From Amphibalanus amphitrite (Eukaryota; Arthropoda; Thecostraca; Balanomorpha; Balanidae), in the NCBI RefSeq assembly GCF_019059575.1, contig NW_024881964.1:434001-498000 (forward strand): DNA of 64,000 nucleotides. Reading direction: 5' to 3'. The notes beneath the pieces are model-generated. The model saw only the letters and a program-made list of their open reading frames with translations. It had not been told where the DNA came from and did no database searches. Below, piece after piece: positions 48,201 to 60,000 of this stretch (its first letter is position 1; the number at the start of each line of letters is the position of its first letter). A program made the position numbers and the translations under genes.

Positions 48201-51200
48201 AACATCTCCAAACGGTGATCTCTCTACTTTTTTAATTTAAGCAAATTTTATGCTTTATGTTTATGCCATGGAGATGTTGATACTCACGGCGGCAGCAGCA
48301 CCAGGAAGAAGAGGTGCGAGTCGAAGTTGGGCAGGAAGGCGCTGCGCTCCGTCTGACAGGCGCCGATCATCGGTCCCCCCGACGGCAGGCGGATGTCGGG
48401 AAACTTCTCCACGTGCGTTCTGTCGGCGCGCCGGGCGAATCAGCGCCGTCAGAATGGCGCCGGAGGGAACAGCCAGGGCTCACACGGGGTGAAACACAGA
48501 AATACTGATTTTGGAACATGAAATGGATCAGTTTTTAGAATGTTAACATGGTCTGAAGACATCAGTAGAAAAACTATACCTATGTGCTTATTGCGGACGT
48601 GCAAAATATGCAATAAAAATGTTTCATTGATATGCGCAAAGTCACTATGCTCGACTGCGACATCATCTGAAGGAATGCAATGCATATGAAATCAATCGTA
48701 TCCGAGCCGTTGTGTGTAACTGCAAAAATTCATATTCATTTATCAAGGTTCTAGAAAAATGCCTCCAATTGCACATCACCGAAATGTTCGTTTTTGAGTT
48801 ATGGACAAAATCGTCCGTAATCCAAGTGTCTGTATTATTATCAAAGAAGACTGTCTACAAATACCTGCAACATTTACGAACCACATACACAGTTTTTGGT
48901 CCAGTACATGCATTTGCAAACCATTATACGTGCAGCTTCTACAACAAACCACACCTCATCAGACGCATGAACTTTCCGCGGGCTACAAACCTCACCGACT
49001 CCAACTCGGAAGCATGCACAATGCACATCACCTTGACTGGACATTCGATGCTCGCATTCACCAAAAAGGATGCACCGAAGTGGTCAGATGTCACGTACTA
49101 AGGAAGACGAGCCGCATAGCCACCCCGTCCCACATCAGACCATGGCGCCTTTCACGCTTTTTCAAACACAGGCCGGCCTCGTCGTTCCAAATCTATCTCA
49201 TTAATCTAACCAGACAGGTCAATGGATTACTGAGACCGGACTACCAGACCTCTTCTCCGCCTCCGCAACCGAGACCGTGTTATGGGTTATTCAAGACAAA
49301 ACTATTAGATCTACGGTATGACCGTGTCCAGTACATCGTCCACGAGATCTAAAAATGCCGATGTGAGCCTTCCGAAATAACAGCAAGGTAAGAGAAGGAA
49401 TTCGTGCAAATGCACTTACGATGGTGAGAAGGCCTTTCCCCAGGCCCTGTCAGTTGGGTCTGATTCGGGCCTGCCGCGCACGTGACACACCACAGGTCAC
49501 ACGGGGTCACACGAGGCCACGCCACGGGTCACACACGGTTACTCACCGGTCACATCACATTGGCTACTGAAATGCTTATTTTTTGTAACCAACAAGTTTA
49601 CAGATGAACATTTTTTGCTATAACGAGCCTGCAAATTGCAACAAAAAATCAGTGATTTAAATCCAGTAAACTTATGCCAAAATAGTTTAAACCCTGAGTC
49701 TGAGCTGATGCTGCTGTCAGAATCTGTCAGCAGACGTTTTCACACTTGCGACCTTATCGCAATGATCGCAATTAAATGCGTTTGCTTACCAAATTATCAT
49801 TCAATCACAACACTTAGGCATGCGATTTTCTTTCCAAGAGATGCTTCCGTTTTAATTGTTAACCACAAGGAATACCTTTATCCGATAGTTTCGGCAATAG
49901 CTATAAATGAAGAAAAATGTAATTTCAATGAGAAACAACCGCTGTAAAAGAGTGTGTACGAGTTTAAAGTTGTGAAAACGGTGCGCGACATAAGCGGGTG
50001 AACAGTGACAGCGTAGGCAGCCGACAGCAGCAGGTGAGCACTGAGCAGTGAGGATATGGCAGCAGACAGCACAGGTGAACAGTTAGTACATAGACAGCCG
50101 GCAGGGCGGGTGAACAGTGAGCTGAACGCATGAGTGCACGGTGACCGAGTGTGCGGCTGTGCACTTCCCAGCACCGTACTTACTCTTACCGCTGAAATAA
50201 TCCTTGCAGAATATTATGTTATAATATTGTTATATTTTTATGTAATATAATACAAATGAATTATAGATAACTTATGAATAGATATAAATAATAAATAGCA
50301 AATCATAAATAAGCAATAAAAAAGTAATAAAAAATAGGTAATAGATAAAAATGCAAATCAACAATCAAGAAAAATAAAAGGGAAGTCTACAATGCTCAGC
50401 AAATCATACAAGTGCACATAGGTAGGCAATAGGCATGCAATACTTTTTCTTTTAAGCATACATGATTTTATACGGATGAATAAAGCTGCGCTTCATACTC
50501 ACAGGTGTCTGAAATGATAGGTGAGCGTCCCCATGATGGTACCAAGCAGAATGAGCAAACTGAAACAAATAAAACGACACCAAGAAGAATGAGCAAACTT
50601 AAACAACTAAAACGACACCCAGGAGAATGGGCAAACTGAAATAACTGAAGCGGCGACATGCTTTTAACAGAGAAAACAAAACATTTAGACTTTAAAGGTA
50701 GCAACACAAAACTATCAGATAACGAATATCATTTGCTTCTCTACTACCAAGCCAGCAAACAGGCATAAAAAACAACAAAATAATAAAAACATAGTATCTC
50801 CATTATCCAGGCCTCAAACATGATAAATCTCTGCAATGATTAGCGTGTTGTGTGGGTAACTAGTCCACTCAGTCAGAACACAGGACATTCCTCTGACTTG
50901 ACCAGGGTCACAGGTCACAGGTCACAGGTCACACCAGTCGAGGTCACCAGCTGCCGCAGCTCTCTCGGAGCCCCCAGCGCGGCGCCCACTGCAGGCTGGC
51001 AGACGACAGACCGATCCCGGCGGCTAATCCCGTTTTATGGGCGGATTCAGAGGGGCCTGAGGTCAAACTGACCGAGGATGTTCACTGCCGGAGCGCCGGA
51101 GCACAGTGCTGAGCGCATGGACACTGGTTGGACTCTTTGAGGCTTCCTCAGCCTACCCCGCGCGTCTCCTCACCGACCGGGGACGGGGCAATGGAAAGGT

Positions 51201-51519
51201 GAGGTCTGCTTTCTCTAAAGATTGTGTGCCGCGGATTCAACCGGCTGTAGGTGGCACTAACCAGGACTTTCTAACTATAAGACAGTGCGAAAGCCGCACA
51301 TGCAAATCGATATAAGACGCTAAGTTTCTCGGGAACACCCATGACAAGATAGCTACTGATACGGTGACCATGAATTAAAATATACCTATGCACACTTGAA
51401 AAGCATATATCGCTTACTAACTGTGTTGCAAGTTTCACTAATTATTGCATGCATTATCATTGTTTTCACTTACCATGACTCGGGAACTCGTGAAGACAGG
51501 AAATGAGCATGATGAAAAC
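38860..51519 (-). CDS. Na+/H+ exchanger, SLC9A/NHE plasma-membrane type (18 exons, 5' end missing)
   Basis: Exchanges external Na+ for cytosolic H+ across a membrane, controlling pH, volume and ion uptake. Eighteen exons with consistent phases give 986 residues. The membrane domain (1-419 of this fragment) contains [33 protein letters not shown], the signature [42 protein letters not shown] and [15 protein letters not shown]. The 567-residue cytosolic tail has [20 protein letters not shown], many Arg-Arg-x-Ser sites that suit kinase control, and ends TISRL, a class I PDZ ligand as in exchangers held by NHERF-type scaffolds. It looks most like arthropod NHE2/NHE3-type proteins; the exact orthologue is not certain. 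The first exon(s), with the start codon and first membrane segment, were not found. The 54.3-63.9 kb block probably lies in an upstream intron. Confidence 0.95.
39483..39539 (-). CDS. Exchanger exon 17
   Basis: A 19-codon micro-exon, [19 protein letters not shown], phase 0 on both sides, acceptor gtttacag and donor gtgagg. It is short enough to be skipped without a frame change. Confidence 0.85.
39750..40025 (-). CDS. Exchanger exon 16
   Basis: Residues 733-824, [18 protein letters not shown] to RSRSNSLQ, with Arg-rich and RRSL-type Ser sites. Phase 0 on both sides; donor gtcagg. Confidence 0.92.
40165..40282 (-). CDS. Exchanger exon 15
   Basis: Codes for [19 protein letters not shown] to [13 protein letters not shown]. 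The acceptor gtctccgacag is chosen over a nearby cag because only it keeps the frame. The donor gtcggt is weak. Confidence 0.88.
40499..40800 (-). CDS. Exchanger exon 14
   Basis: Codes for [19 protein letters not shown] to FGATVHDQK. It contains repeated RRPS and RRSS motifs, likely kinase targets. The first codons precede the nearest Met, so an ATG-based gene call would clip them. Confidence 0.9.
41067..41213 (-). CDS. Exchanger exon 13
   Basis: Residues 544-592, [18 protein letters not shown] to NLPLPEDEL, phase 0. It has RKSS, RRKS and RRLS candidate phosphorylation sites. Confidence 0.9.
41362..41436. repeat. Perfect 31-bp inverted repeat (hairpin) in exchanger intron
   Basis: Arms 41362-41392 and 41406-41436 are exact complements around a 13-nt loop (GTGGTTGTGTAAT). 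The arm contains TTGAGACGGGTTACACAGC. It lies between exons 13 and 12 of the exchanger. It could be a tiny foldback element or a structured intronic RNA. Confidence 0.85.
41569..41784 (-). CDS. Exchanger exon 12
   Basis: Residues 472-543, [17 protein letters not shown] to YPAYKDKD, the juxtamembrane cytosolic part that in this family binds regulatory partners. Phase 0; donor gtgagt. Confidence 0.93.
42042..42197 (-). CDS. Exchanger exon 11
   Basis: Residues 420-471, [20 protein letters not shown] to GYGGLNRLK, which begins the cytosolic tail right after the last membrane segment. Acceptor ctcacag; donor gtaaga. Confidence 0.94.
42597..42802 (-). CDS. Exchanger exon 10
   Basis: Codes for [19 protein letters not shown] and [16 protein letters not shown] to VLFTVFVQ. 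The [10 protein letters not shown] stretch is among the most conserved in the family and part of the ion path. Its 5' partner uses a GC donor. Confidence 0.95.
43586..43707 (-). CDS. Exchanger exon 9 (GC donor)
   Basis: Codes for [19 protein letters not shown] to LCLVFRFI. Acceptor gtacttcttcag. The exon ends TTTATAG and is followed by GCGAGT: only this GC donor joins exon 10 in the conserved FRFIGVYLLTW frame. Confidence 0.88.
43983..44160 (-). CDS. Exchanger exon 8
   Basis: Codes for [37 protein letters not shown] and TIKYFVSMA, two membrane segments. Donor gttagc. Confidence 0.94.
44482..44670 (-). CDS. Exchanger exon 7
   Basis: Codes for [17 protein letters not shown] to [12 protein letters not shown], a membrane pair. 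Joins exon 6 inside the conserved Asp of GESLLND. Confidence 0.95.
44943..45073 (-). CDS. Exchanger exon 6 (signature exon)
   Basis: Codes for [20 protein letters not shown] to [10 protein letters not shown]. The Asp of VDPVAV and the Glu/Asp of GESLLND are the conserved acidic residues of cation transport in the family. Donor gtcagt. Confidence 0.97.
45074..45821. other. Exchanger intron 5
   Basis: No exon, RNA gene or clear mobile element recognised. Confidence 0.5.
45822..45937 (-). CDS. Exchanger exon 5
   Basis: Codes for [20 protein letters not shown] to AGYDISNI, continuing the membrane segment begun in exon 4. Donor gtgagt. Confidence 0.95.
45938..47507. other. Exchanger intron 4
   Basis: Long G runs at 46355-46391 and a C-rich tract near 46865-46915 stand out. 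No exon or element ends were found. Confidence 0.5.
47508..47589 (-). CDS. Exchanger exon 4
   Basis: Codes for [19 protein letters not shown] to LLYAVV. Its acceptor has an unbroken C14 run directly before gcag as polypyrimidine tract. Confidence 0.95.
48288..48419 (-). CDS. Exchanger exon 3
   Basis: Codes for [17 protein letters not shown] to [11 protein letters not shown], an external loop then a membrane segment. The junctions LT and P are split codons. Confidence 0.92.
48420..50502. other. Exchanger intron 2
   Basis: AT-rich. Overlapping plus-strand open frames at 48712-49352 show no known domain and lack codon bias, so they are not called. 49490-49550 has several CACGGGTCAC-type motifs and 50200-50380 is AAATAAT-rich. 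Confidence 0.5.
50503..50559 (-). CDS. Exchanger exon 2 (of those found)
   Basis: A 57-nt exon coding for [18 protein letters not shown]. Together with the previous exon it rebuilds the family motif VPESCLLI. Confidence 0.88.
50560..51473. other. Exchanger intron 1 (of those found)
   Basis: Contains the four-copy DR1-type half-site array at 50905-50931. No exon was found. Confidence 0.5.
50905..50931. promoter_or_regulatory. Four half-sites spaced by one base (DR1 array)
   Basis: GGGTCA, then AGGTCA three times, each separated by a single C. DR1 is the classical spacing for RXR/USP- and HNF4-type nuclear receptors. It lies in an exchanger intron and is outside the satellite and TTAA elements. 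It may equally be a simple ACAGGTC repeat. Confidence 0.5.
51474..51519 (-). CDS. Exchanger exon 1 (of those found)
   Basis: A 46-nt exon coding for [14 protein letters not shown] plus parts of codons at both ends. Acceptor ttctcggcag; donor gtaagt. It begins mid-codon, so at least one coding exon lies further upstream and was not found within the window. Confidence 0.82.
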
Positions 51520-52345
51520 CTGCCGAGAAAGAAATATCTGTCGGTACAAGACGTGTTCAATGTAACATCAACAACGCTTTGTGTAAGGTCTTTGATGTAA
51601 ATGATGCATCAAAAACTAAAATGAACTCAGCAACGCATGCAGTGGCATACGCGTCTTACTCAAGTCACTAAAACGTGGACTACGATACCCAATACCACAG
51701 TCAGGGCTCTAAAATGCGTGAGAAATATGAAGACTTCAATATTCCGGAACGCACCGGGGTCAAAACTAAAAAACGAAGCCGGGGTGTCGAAACTCGAAAC
51801 CGAGATGTGCAGGATCGAGGAGTGTCATAGAGATATCGAGATGCGAAAAACCAGAAGGATGCAGGGGAAGTCCATGACCGCAGGGATTTCCAGGATGCAT
51901 AACTGTCCAGAGTCACAGAGATCTCCAGGACCACCGAGACATTCAGGGTCATTGTGAATACTGAATGGTCAGACAACAGGATAAATTGCGCGAAAGGCAT
52001 AGACGTGGCTCCGAGTACCAAGTGCGGTTCTCGAAATCCATCCAAGCAGAACGCGAAACACTCTACGCGCGGCTTAAGCCGGGCTTAGTGTGTTTAATAG
52101 CTCGGGCGGCTTGGCGACTGATGCGTCTGCAAATGGCCGGAGCTGCATCCGGGTAGGGAAGGGGAAGGCTGTTTTATAGCAGAACAGGCTGATAGATCCG
52201 GTAAGATGTTGTGAGTTTCAACTGGAGAGTGAAGATATATTTGAAAATATAATAAAGTGAAAGATGTTTGCAACTTCCCCAGAAAACACGAAATCTGATA
52301 GCTGTTGTAATGAATAGGATGAAAAATAAGATATGTTACTTTGCC
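51520..52345. other. Intronic or 5' flanking sequence of the exchanger
   Basis: No exon with a matching phase-1 end and a membrane segment was found. Nothing else is recognised. Confidence 0.45.
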
Positions 52346-52347
52346 CT

Positions 52348-52822
52348 TAAAGTGACCATCCCACCTTAACATTAGTTTTGAGTTGAGACAGCCAAATTGG
52401 TGGCCATGGCCTGCAAATACCGGTTTGGGCACTCACAACATCGAAAAAATGCTTTAATTCGGAGATATGGAATTTCAAACTTGCAGTTTTCGGATTCTAA
52501 GGGGCTAATGCATTAGTATACCCCCTTAGAATTTGTGACGTCAGCGGAGATCTAACGATTTTAAAACCTTATACTAACATCTTTGTGAAGCAGTGGTGGT
52601 ATATGCTATTTGCGCGCAACATCTGCCGCAAACGCCGCACTTCCAAAATAAAGTCGCTAGGAACAGCGGAGGTCCCAAAAAAGTAAACAAAAGTAAAAGT
52701 CTAATATCTTGAAAACCGGTGAATATTTTTCGGTGAAATTTGGTAGAAATTCGTTTTTGCTCTTTCTGAACCGAGCGACATCACTTTCACACCAATTCAT
52801 TAACTTTTTTGAAGGTGGGAGG
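52348..52822. repeat. Dispersed repeat, copy 2 (uninterrupted, inverted)
   Basis: Reverse complement of 4251-4703 joined directly to 5700-5718. At 52366-52369 it has one TTAA where copy 1 holds a 988-bp element, so it is that element's empty site. Confidence 0.85.
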
Positions 52823-53035
52823 CAGGGTTGTATACGACTCAGTCAATAGCAATCAATTCAATCACGACAAATTTGGGAAACCAATCAAATCAATCAAGTC
52901 AGAGCAGTTTTCGGGAATTGATTCAATCGACTCAAACGCGACAATGAAAGGAATCAATCAACTCAATCAAACGACTCAAACCAAGACATACATTAGGTTT
53001 TTTGCCCACCAACTTGGAAAAGTGTCCATAGCAGT
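52823..53035. mobile_element. Partial hAT-like element end with ATCAA repeats
   Basis: Starts CAGGGTTGTATACGACTC, like the 37852 element, and continues with CAATCAA/GACTCAA repeats. No right end or target duplication could be found, so this may be a fragment. Confidence 0.4.
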
Positions 53036-53041
53036 CTGGTG

Positions 53042-53072
53042 TACCTACCTACCTACCTACCTACCTACCTAC
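53042..53072. repeat. Microsatellite (TACC)n
   Basis: About seven to eight tandem tetranucleotides. Confidence 0.9.
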
Positions 53073-53840
53073 AGAAGAAACATAAAAATATTGTCATTTA
53101 AAATTATAAATTGTCATGCCATTCAAAGTTTCTATGTAATAAGGAAGGATACCTAGTGATGGACAGGTGGATCATGATATTGAGGTTCAATGGGTAGAAT
53201 TGGAGCAGAAGTTTCATTTAATGGGTGCAAAATAACCCAGTAGTTGACTTGCCCCTTAACCCAAATCACCACCTTTCACCTAAAAGTTGTCAATTTAATT
53301 TTGGCCATATTCCAACTCCATTTACACTAAATATCAGATATTGCAGTTGAAAGTTGGCTGCTCGGATTTTGGCAGTGTTCGTGATTTGGCCATTTACCCT
53401 ACACCATGTCTATTTCAATGGATTATATGCATCAATAACATATTATATTAACCATAGGGAAATAGAAATAAATATCTTACCTGTATGTGACGGTTTTGGT
53501 TAGACAGAGACTGACGGGCAGCCTGAAAAATCTTTCCACACAATGTGCATTTGAGACGTGGGATGTTGTCAGATTGGGAAGGAAGAGATTTGAAGTATTT
53601 AGCGGTCCACGACTCTGGACGTGGCATGTCAATGTTAGGTACCTATGTGAAGAATTCAAAACATTTGTGTTTGAATTTTATTGCAATACAATTTGAAACT
53701 GTTAGGACTGGGGGATAGGGATGAGGGTTAAAAAATATATTTAAAAGGAAATGGAGAGGACAGGAACTCTGGAACCACAGTATAAGTTAAGGACAAAGGA
53801 AGTGGGAACGAGGAAAATTAAAACGCGAAAACGGGGACGA

Positions 53841-53982
53841 CGGTGAAAACAGGGCGCCTTGGGCGATTTGACCAAGGTTGGTGAAATTTACACGTGACGT
53901 TTAGCATGTAGAAGACCCACGAAGGGGGAGCACTTCCAAATGTCACGTGACTAATATGCCCTCCGGCGCCCTGTTTTCACCG
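53841..53982. mobile_element. Small inverted-repeat element (142 bp)
   Basis: Perfect 18-bp terminal inverted repeats (CGGTGAAAACAGGGCGCC and complement) enclose 106 bp with two CACGTGAC motifs. No target duplication is evident, so the class is unknown. Confidence 0.6.
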
Positions 53983-54935
53983 GCGTCCGAAAACGGCACG
54001 GTGCGACTGCATGAAAACGTTTTGCCAATAAGTATGCTAAGCTTTTATAAATCCTTATTCTACGTTTTTGATTTTTGGTAAGATGACGTCATTGATTATT
54101 ATGTAGTATGGTAGATCATCATAAAATAAATCGGTTATACTACACCAATTTCGTTTTAGTTATTATTTTATTTGAAATAAAACCACTTAATAATATTCGG
54201 TAAAATATTTCAAGGAAAATGAAATATATTAAATATGTTATGCTTAGGCTCTCAGGAGAAAAGGATCAACAAACGTTCTGCTGCAAATTAAACAATGCAG
54301 CAAATTAGCTATTAATTAGGCACGTAAACGTAGGGGAAGCCGGGGGAAGCCCGGCATAGTAAGCTCTTTTTCATTTTTATTACATACCATACGTGCTGTA
54401 TAAAATGTTGATATCCTGTTAGCTAGCTAAGTTCATTGGCCGTGTTTTCCCAAAAATTCGGTTTCGTGGAATAAGTATAAGGTTGAGAAAATCGAGTTTT
54501 AAAAAAGTGTTGATTTTTCTGGGGTAAGCCCGGCATAGGGGTAACGCCGGCCACCTCTCCAGCGCTTTACAACGAGTTGATGAAACCATTATGTGTCTTC
54601 CAAATATTAACGGAAAGTGAAATATTAAGGTACTGATAAGCTCTGGACATCTTAGCGTTTATGTCACTACTGGTATTTTAGCTAGCGTCTACCACATATA
54701 CAGTACAGGTCAATGAAAATCATGATGCAAAATTGACAAAAAATGTGTATTTCAAAATTTCTTAAAATTTATTTTTCTTTTTACCTTAATGCATCATATT
54801 GCATATCATTCAACTCGGCTGATGAAGAAGAACACAACGACACCATATTTGAAGCTCTAGCTTCATTGTCTGTCGCGTTATCTGCAAAAACGTAGTTTGA
54901 CCCTAGTTGACCTTAAGTGACATGACTGATGTCCA

Positions 54936-57049
54936 TAAAGTTAGCGTCGTATTCGTATTCGGATTCAAATTCGAGTAATGATTTCGCTCAAAATTGGCAT
55001 ACAGATAGCCCATGCCACGCTGAGTTCGAAAATGGTGACCTTTTTTTCCTAGGTCAAACCGTTTGACCTTGAGAGGTCAAAATACTGCGTACCCTGTAGA
55101 ATCTTTGTTTATGGTCCGATTTGAAAAATTCGACCACCAGTATGTTCGTCTCATCGAGAAGCAGTAGCACATCCAAAAAAATCCGAGGTCAAGGTCATAG
55201 GTCAAGGTCAAGGTCACTTTAAAAATCGCCGTACCCTATAAAATCTTCATTTTTGGAGCTATCGGAAAATTTCGGCCACCACTGTGTTTGCCTCATCGAG
55301 AAGCAGTAGCACATTTGAAAAAATCCGAGGTCAAGGTCATAGGTCAAGGTCAAGGTCACTTTAAACGTTAATTTTAGTCCCCGTACCCTGTAGAATCTTT
55401 GTTTATGGTCCGATTTGAAAATTTCGGCCACCACTGTGTTCGTCTCATCGAGAAGCAGTAGCACATTCGAAAAAATCCGAGCTCAAGGTCATAGGTCAAG
55501 GTCAAGGTCACTTTAAACGTTAATTTTAGTCCCCGTACCCTGTAGAATCTTTGTTTATGGTCCGATTTGAAAATTTCGGCCACCACTGTGTTCGTCTCAT
55601 CGAGAAGCAGTAGCACATTCGAAAAAAATCCGAGGTCAAGGTCATAGGTCAAGGTCAAGGTCACTTTAAACGTTAATTTTAGTCCCCGTACCCTGCAGAA
55701 TCTTTGTTTATGGTCCGATTTGAAAATTTCGGCCACCACTGTGTTCGTCTCATCGAGAAGCAGTAGCACATTCGAAAAAATCCGAGGTCAAGGTCATAGG
55801 TCAAGGTCAAGGTCACTTTAAACGTTAATTTTAGTCCCCGTACCCTGTAGAATCTTTGTTTATGGTCCGATTTGAAAATTTCGGCCACCACTGTGTTCGT
55901 CTCATCGAGAAGCAGTAGCACATTCGAAAAAATCCGAGGTCAAGGTCATAGGTCAAGGTCAAGGTCACTTTAAACGTTAATTTTAGACCCCGTACCCTGT
56001 AGAATCTTTGTTTATGGTCCGATTTGAAAATTTCGGCCACCGCTGTGTTCGTCTCATCGAGAAGCAGTAGCACATTCGAAAAAATCCGAGGTCAAGGTCA
56101 TAGGTCAAGGTCAAGGTCACTTTAAACGTTAATTTTAGTTCCCGTACCCTGTAGAATCTTTGTTTATGGTCCGATTTGAAAATGTCGGCCACCACTGTGT
56201 TCGTCTCATCAAGAAGCAGTAGCACATTCGAAAAAATCCGAGGTCAATGTCATAGGTCAAGGTCAAGGTCACTTTAAACGTTAATTTTAGTCCCCGTACC
56301 CTGTAGAATCTTTGTTTATGGTCCGATTTGAAAATTTCGGCCACCACTGTGTTCGTCTCATCGAGAAGCAGTAGCACATTCGAAAAAATCCGAGGTCAAG
56401 GTCATAGGTCAAGGTCAAGGTCACTTTAAACGTTAATTTTAGTCCCCGTACCCTGTAGAATCTTTGTTTATGGTCCGATTTGAAAATTTCGGCCACCACT
56501 GTGTTCGTCTCATCGAGAAGCAGTAGCACATTCGAAAAGATCCGAGGTCAAGGTCATAGGTCAAGGTCAAGGTCACTTTAAACGTTAATTTTAGTCCCCG
56601 TACCCTGTAGAATCTTTGTTTATGGTCCGATTTGAAAATTTCGGCCACCACTGTGTTCGTCTCATCGAGAAGCAGTAGCACATTTGAAAAAATCCGAGGT
56701 CAAGGTCATAGGTCAAGGTCAAGGTCACTTTAAACGTTAATTTTAGTCCCCGTACCCTGTAGAATCTTTGTTTATGATCCGATTTGAAAATTTCGGCCAC
56801 CACTGTGTTCGTCTCATCGAGAAACAGTAGCACATTCTAAAAAATCCGAGGTCAAGGTCATAGGTCAAGGTCAAGGTCACTTTAAACGTTAATTTTAGTC
56901 CCCGTACCCTGTAGAATCTTTGTTTATGGTCCGATTTGAAAATTTCGGCCACCACTGTATTCGTCTCATCGAGAAGCAGTAGCACATTCGAAAAAATCCG
57001 AGGTCAAGGTCATAGGTCAAGGTCAAGGTCACTTTAAACGTTAATTTTA
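54936..57049 (-). repeat. 152-bp satellite array, left (minus-oriented) arm
   Basis: About a dozen units of 152 bp. Read on the minus strand each unit goes TGACCTTGACCTTGACC, TATGACC, TTGACCTCGG, GAATGTGCTACTGC, GATGAGACGAACAC, GGTACGGGGACTAAAATTAA. The outer end (54936-55100) is a distinct terminal block with CGTATTCGTATTCGG and AACTCAGCGTGGCATGGG on the matching strand. Confidence 0.93.
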
Positions 57050-60000
57050 GACCTATGACCCTGACCTCGGATTTTTTCGAATGTGCTACTGCTTCTCGAT
57101 GAGACGAACACAGTGGTGGCCGAAATTTTCAAATCAGACCATAAACAAAGATTCTACAGGGTACGGGGACTAAAATTAACGTTTAAAGTGACCTTGACCT
57201 TGACCTATGACCTTGACCTCGGATTTTTTCGAATGTGCTACTGCTTCTCGATGAGACGAACACGGTGGTGGCCGAAATTTTCAAATCGGACGATAAACAA
57301 AGATTCTACAGGGTACGGGGTCTAAAATTAACGTTTAAAGTGACCTTGACCTTGACCTATGACCTTGACCTCGGATTTTTTCGAATGTGCTACTGCTTCT
57401 CGATGAGACGAATACAGTGGTGGCCGAAATTTTCAAATCGGACCATAAACAAAGATTCTACAGGGTACGGGGACTAAAATTAACGTTTAAAGTGACCTTG
57501 ACCTTGACCTATGACCTTGACCTCGGATTTTTTCAAATGTGCTACTGCTTCTCGATGAGGCGAACACAGTGGTGGCCGAAATTTTCCGATAGCTCCAAAA
57601 ATAAAGATTTTATAGGGTACGGCGATTTTTAAAGTGACCTTGACCTTGACCTATGACCTTGACCTCGGATTTTTTTGAATGTGCTACTGCTTCTCGATGA
57701 GACGAACACACTGGTGGTCGAATTTTTCAAATCGGACCATAAACAAAGATTCTACAGGGTACGGGGACTAAAATTAACGTTTAAAGTGACCTTGACCTTG
57801 ACCTATGACCTTGACCTCGGATTTTTTCGAATGTGCTACTGCTTCTCGATGAGGCGAACACAGTGGTGGCCGAAATTTTCCGATAGCTCCAAAAATGAAG
57901 ATTTTATAGGGTACGGCGATTTTTAAAATGACCTTGACCTTGACCTATGACCTTGACCTCGGATTTTTTGAATGTGCTACTGCTTCTCGATGAGACGAAC
58001 ACACTGGTGGTCGAATTTTTTCAAATCGGACCATAAACAAAGATTCTACAGGGTACGCAGTATTTTGACCTCTCAAGGTCAAACGGTTTGACCTTGGAAA
58101 AAAAGGTCACCATTTTCGAACTCAGCGTGCCATGGGCTATCTGTATGCCAATTTTGAGCGAAATCATTACTCGAATTTGAATCCGAATTTTAACGTTTAA
58201 AATGACCTTGACCTTGACCTATGACCTTGACCTCGGATTTTTTCAAATGTGCTACTGCTTCTCGATGAGACGAACACAGTGGTGGCCGAAAATTTCAAAT
58301 CGGACGATAAACAAAGATTCTACAGGGTACGGGGTATAAAATTAACGTTTAAAGTGACCTTGACCTTGACCTATGACCTTGACCTCGGATTTTTTCGAAT
58401 GTGCTACTGCTTCTCGATGAGACGAACACAGTGGTGGCCGACATTTTCAAATCGGACCATAAACAAAGATTCTACAGGGTACGGGGACTAAAATTAACGT
58501 TTAAAGTGTTCTTGACCTTGACCTTTGACCTTGACCTCGGATTTTTTCGAATGTGCTACTGCTTCTCGATGAGATGAACACAGTGGTGGCCGAAATTTTC
58601 AAATCGGACCATAAACAAAGATTCTACAGGGTACGGGGACTAAAATTAACGTTTAAAGTGACCTTGACCTTGACCTATGACCTTGACCTCGGATTTTTTC
58701 AAATGTGCTACTGCTTCTCGATGAGACGAACACAGTGGTGGCCGAAATTTTCAAATCGGACCATAAACAAAGATTCTACAGGGTACGGGGACTAAAATTA
58801 ACGTTTAAAGTGACCTTGACCTTGACCTATGACCTTGACCTCGGATTTTTTTGAATGTGCTACTGCTTCTCGATGAGACGAACACAGTGGTGGCCGAAAT
58901 TTTCAAATCGGACCATAAACAAAGATTCTACAGGGTACGGGGACTAAAATTAACGTTTAAAGTGACCTTGACCTTGACCTATGACCTTGACCTCGGATTT
59001 TTTCGAATGTGCTACTGCTTCTCGATGAGGCGAACACAGTGGTGGCCGAAATTTTCCGATAGCTCCAAAAATAAAGATTTTATAGGGTACGGCGATTTTT
59101 AAAGTGACCTTGACCTTGACCTATGACCTTGACCTCGGATTATTTTGAATGTGCTACTGCTTCTCGATGAGACGAACACACTGGTGGTCGAATTTTTCAA
59201 ATCGGACCATAAACAAAGATTCTACAGGGTACGCAGTATTTTGACCTCTCAAGGTCAAACGGTTTGACCTAGGAAAAAAAGGTCACCATTTTCGAACTCA
59301 GTGTGCCATGGGCTATCTGTATGCCAATTTTGAGCGAAATCATTACTCGAATTTGAATCCGAATTTTAACGTTTAAAGTGACCTTGACCTTGACCTATGA
59401 CCTTGACCTCGGATTTTTTCGAATGTGCTACTGCTTCTCGATGAGACGAACACAGTGGTGGCCGAAATTTTCAAATCGGACCATAAACAAAGATTCTACA
59501 GGGTACGGGGACTAAAATTAACGTTTAAAGTGACCTTGACCTTGACCTATGACCTTGACCTCGGATTTTTTCGAATGTGCTACTGCTTCTCGATGAGACG
59601 AACATAGTGGTGGCCGAAATTTTCAAATCGGACCATAAACAAAGATTCTACAGGGTACGGGGACTAAAATTAACGTTTAAAGTGACCTTGACCTTGACCT
59701 ATGACCTTGACCTCGGATTTTTTCGAATGTGCTACTGCTTCTCGATGAGACGAATACAGTGGTGGCCGAAATTTTCAAATCGGACCATAAACAAAGATTC
59801 TACAGGGTACGGGGACTAAAATTAACGTTTAAAGTGACCTTGACCTTGACCTATGACCTTGACCTCGGATTTTTTCGAATGTGCTACTGCTTCTCGATGA
59901 GGCGAACACAGTGGTGGCCGAAATTTTCCGATAGCTCCAAAAATAAAGATTTTATAGGGTACGGCGATTTTTAAAGTGACCTTGACCTTGACCTATGACC

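Noticed and set aside
48712..49352. Overlapping plus-strand frames of 129 and 183 codons in an exchanger intron
   Set aside because: No recognisable domain and no codon bias; the two frames overlap each other.
53477..53659. Missing upstream exon of the exchanger (open frame ending at a gtaagat donor)
   Set aside because: The donor phase and the peptide do not match the expected membrane segment before FHHAHFL.
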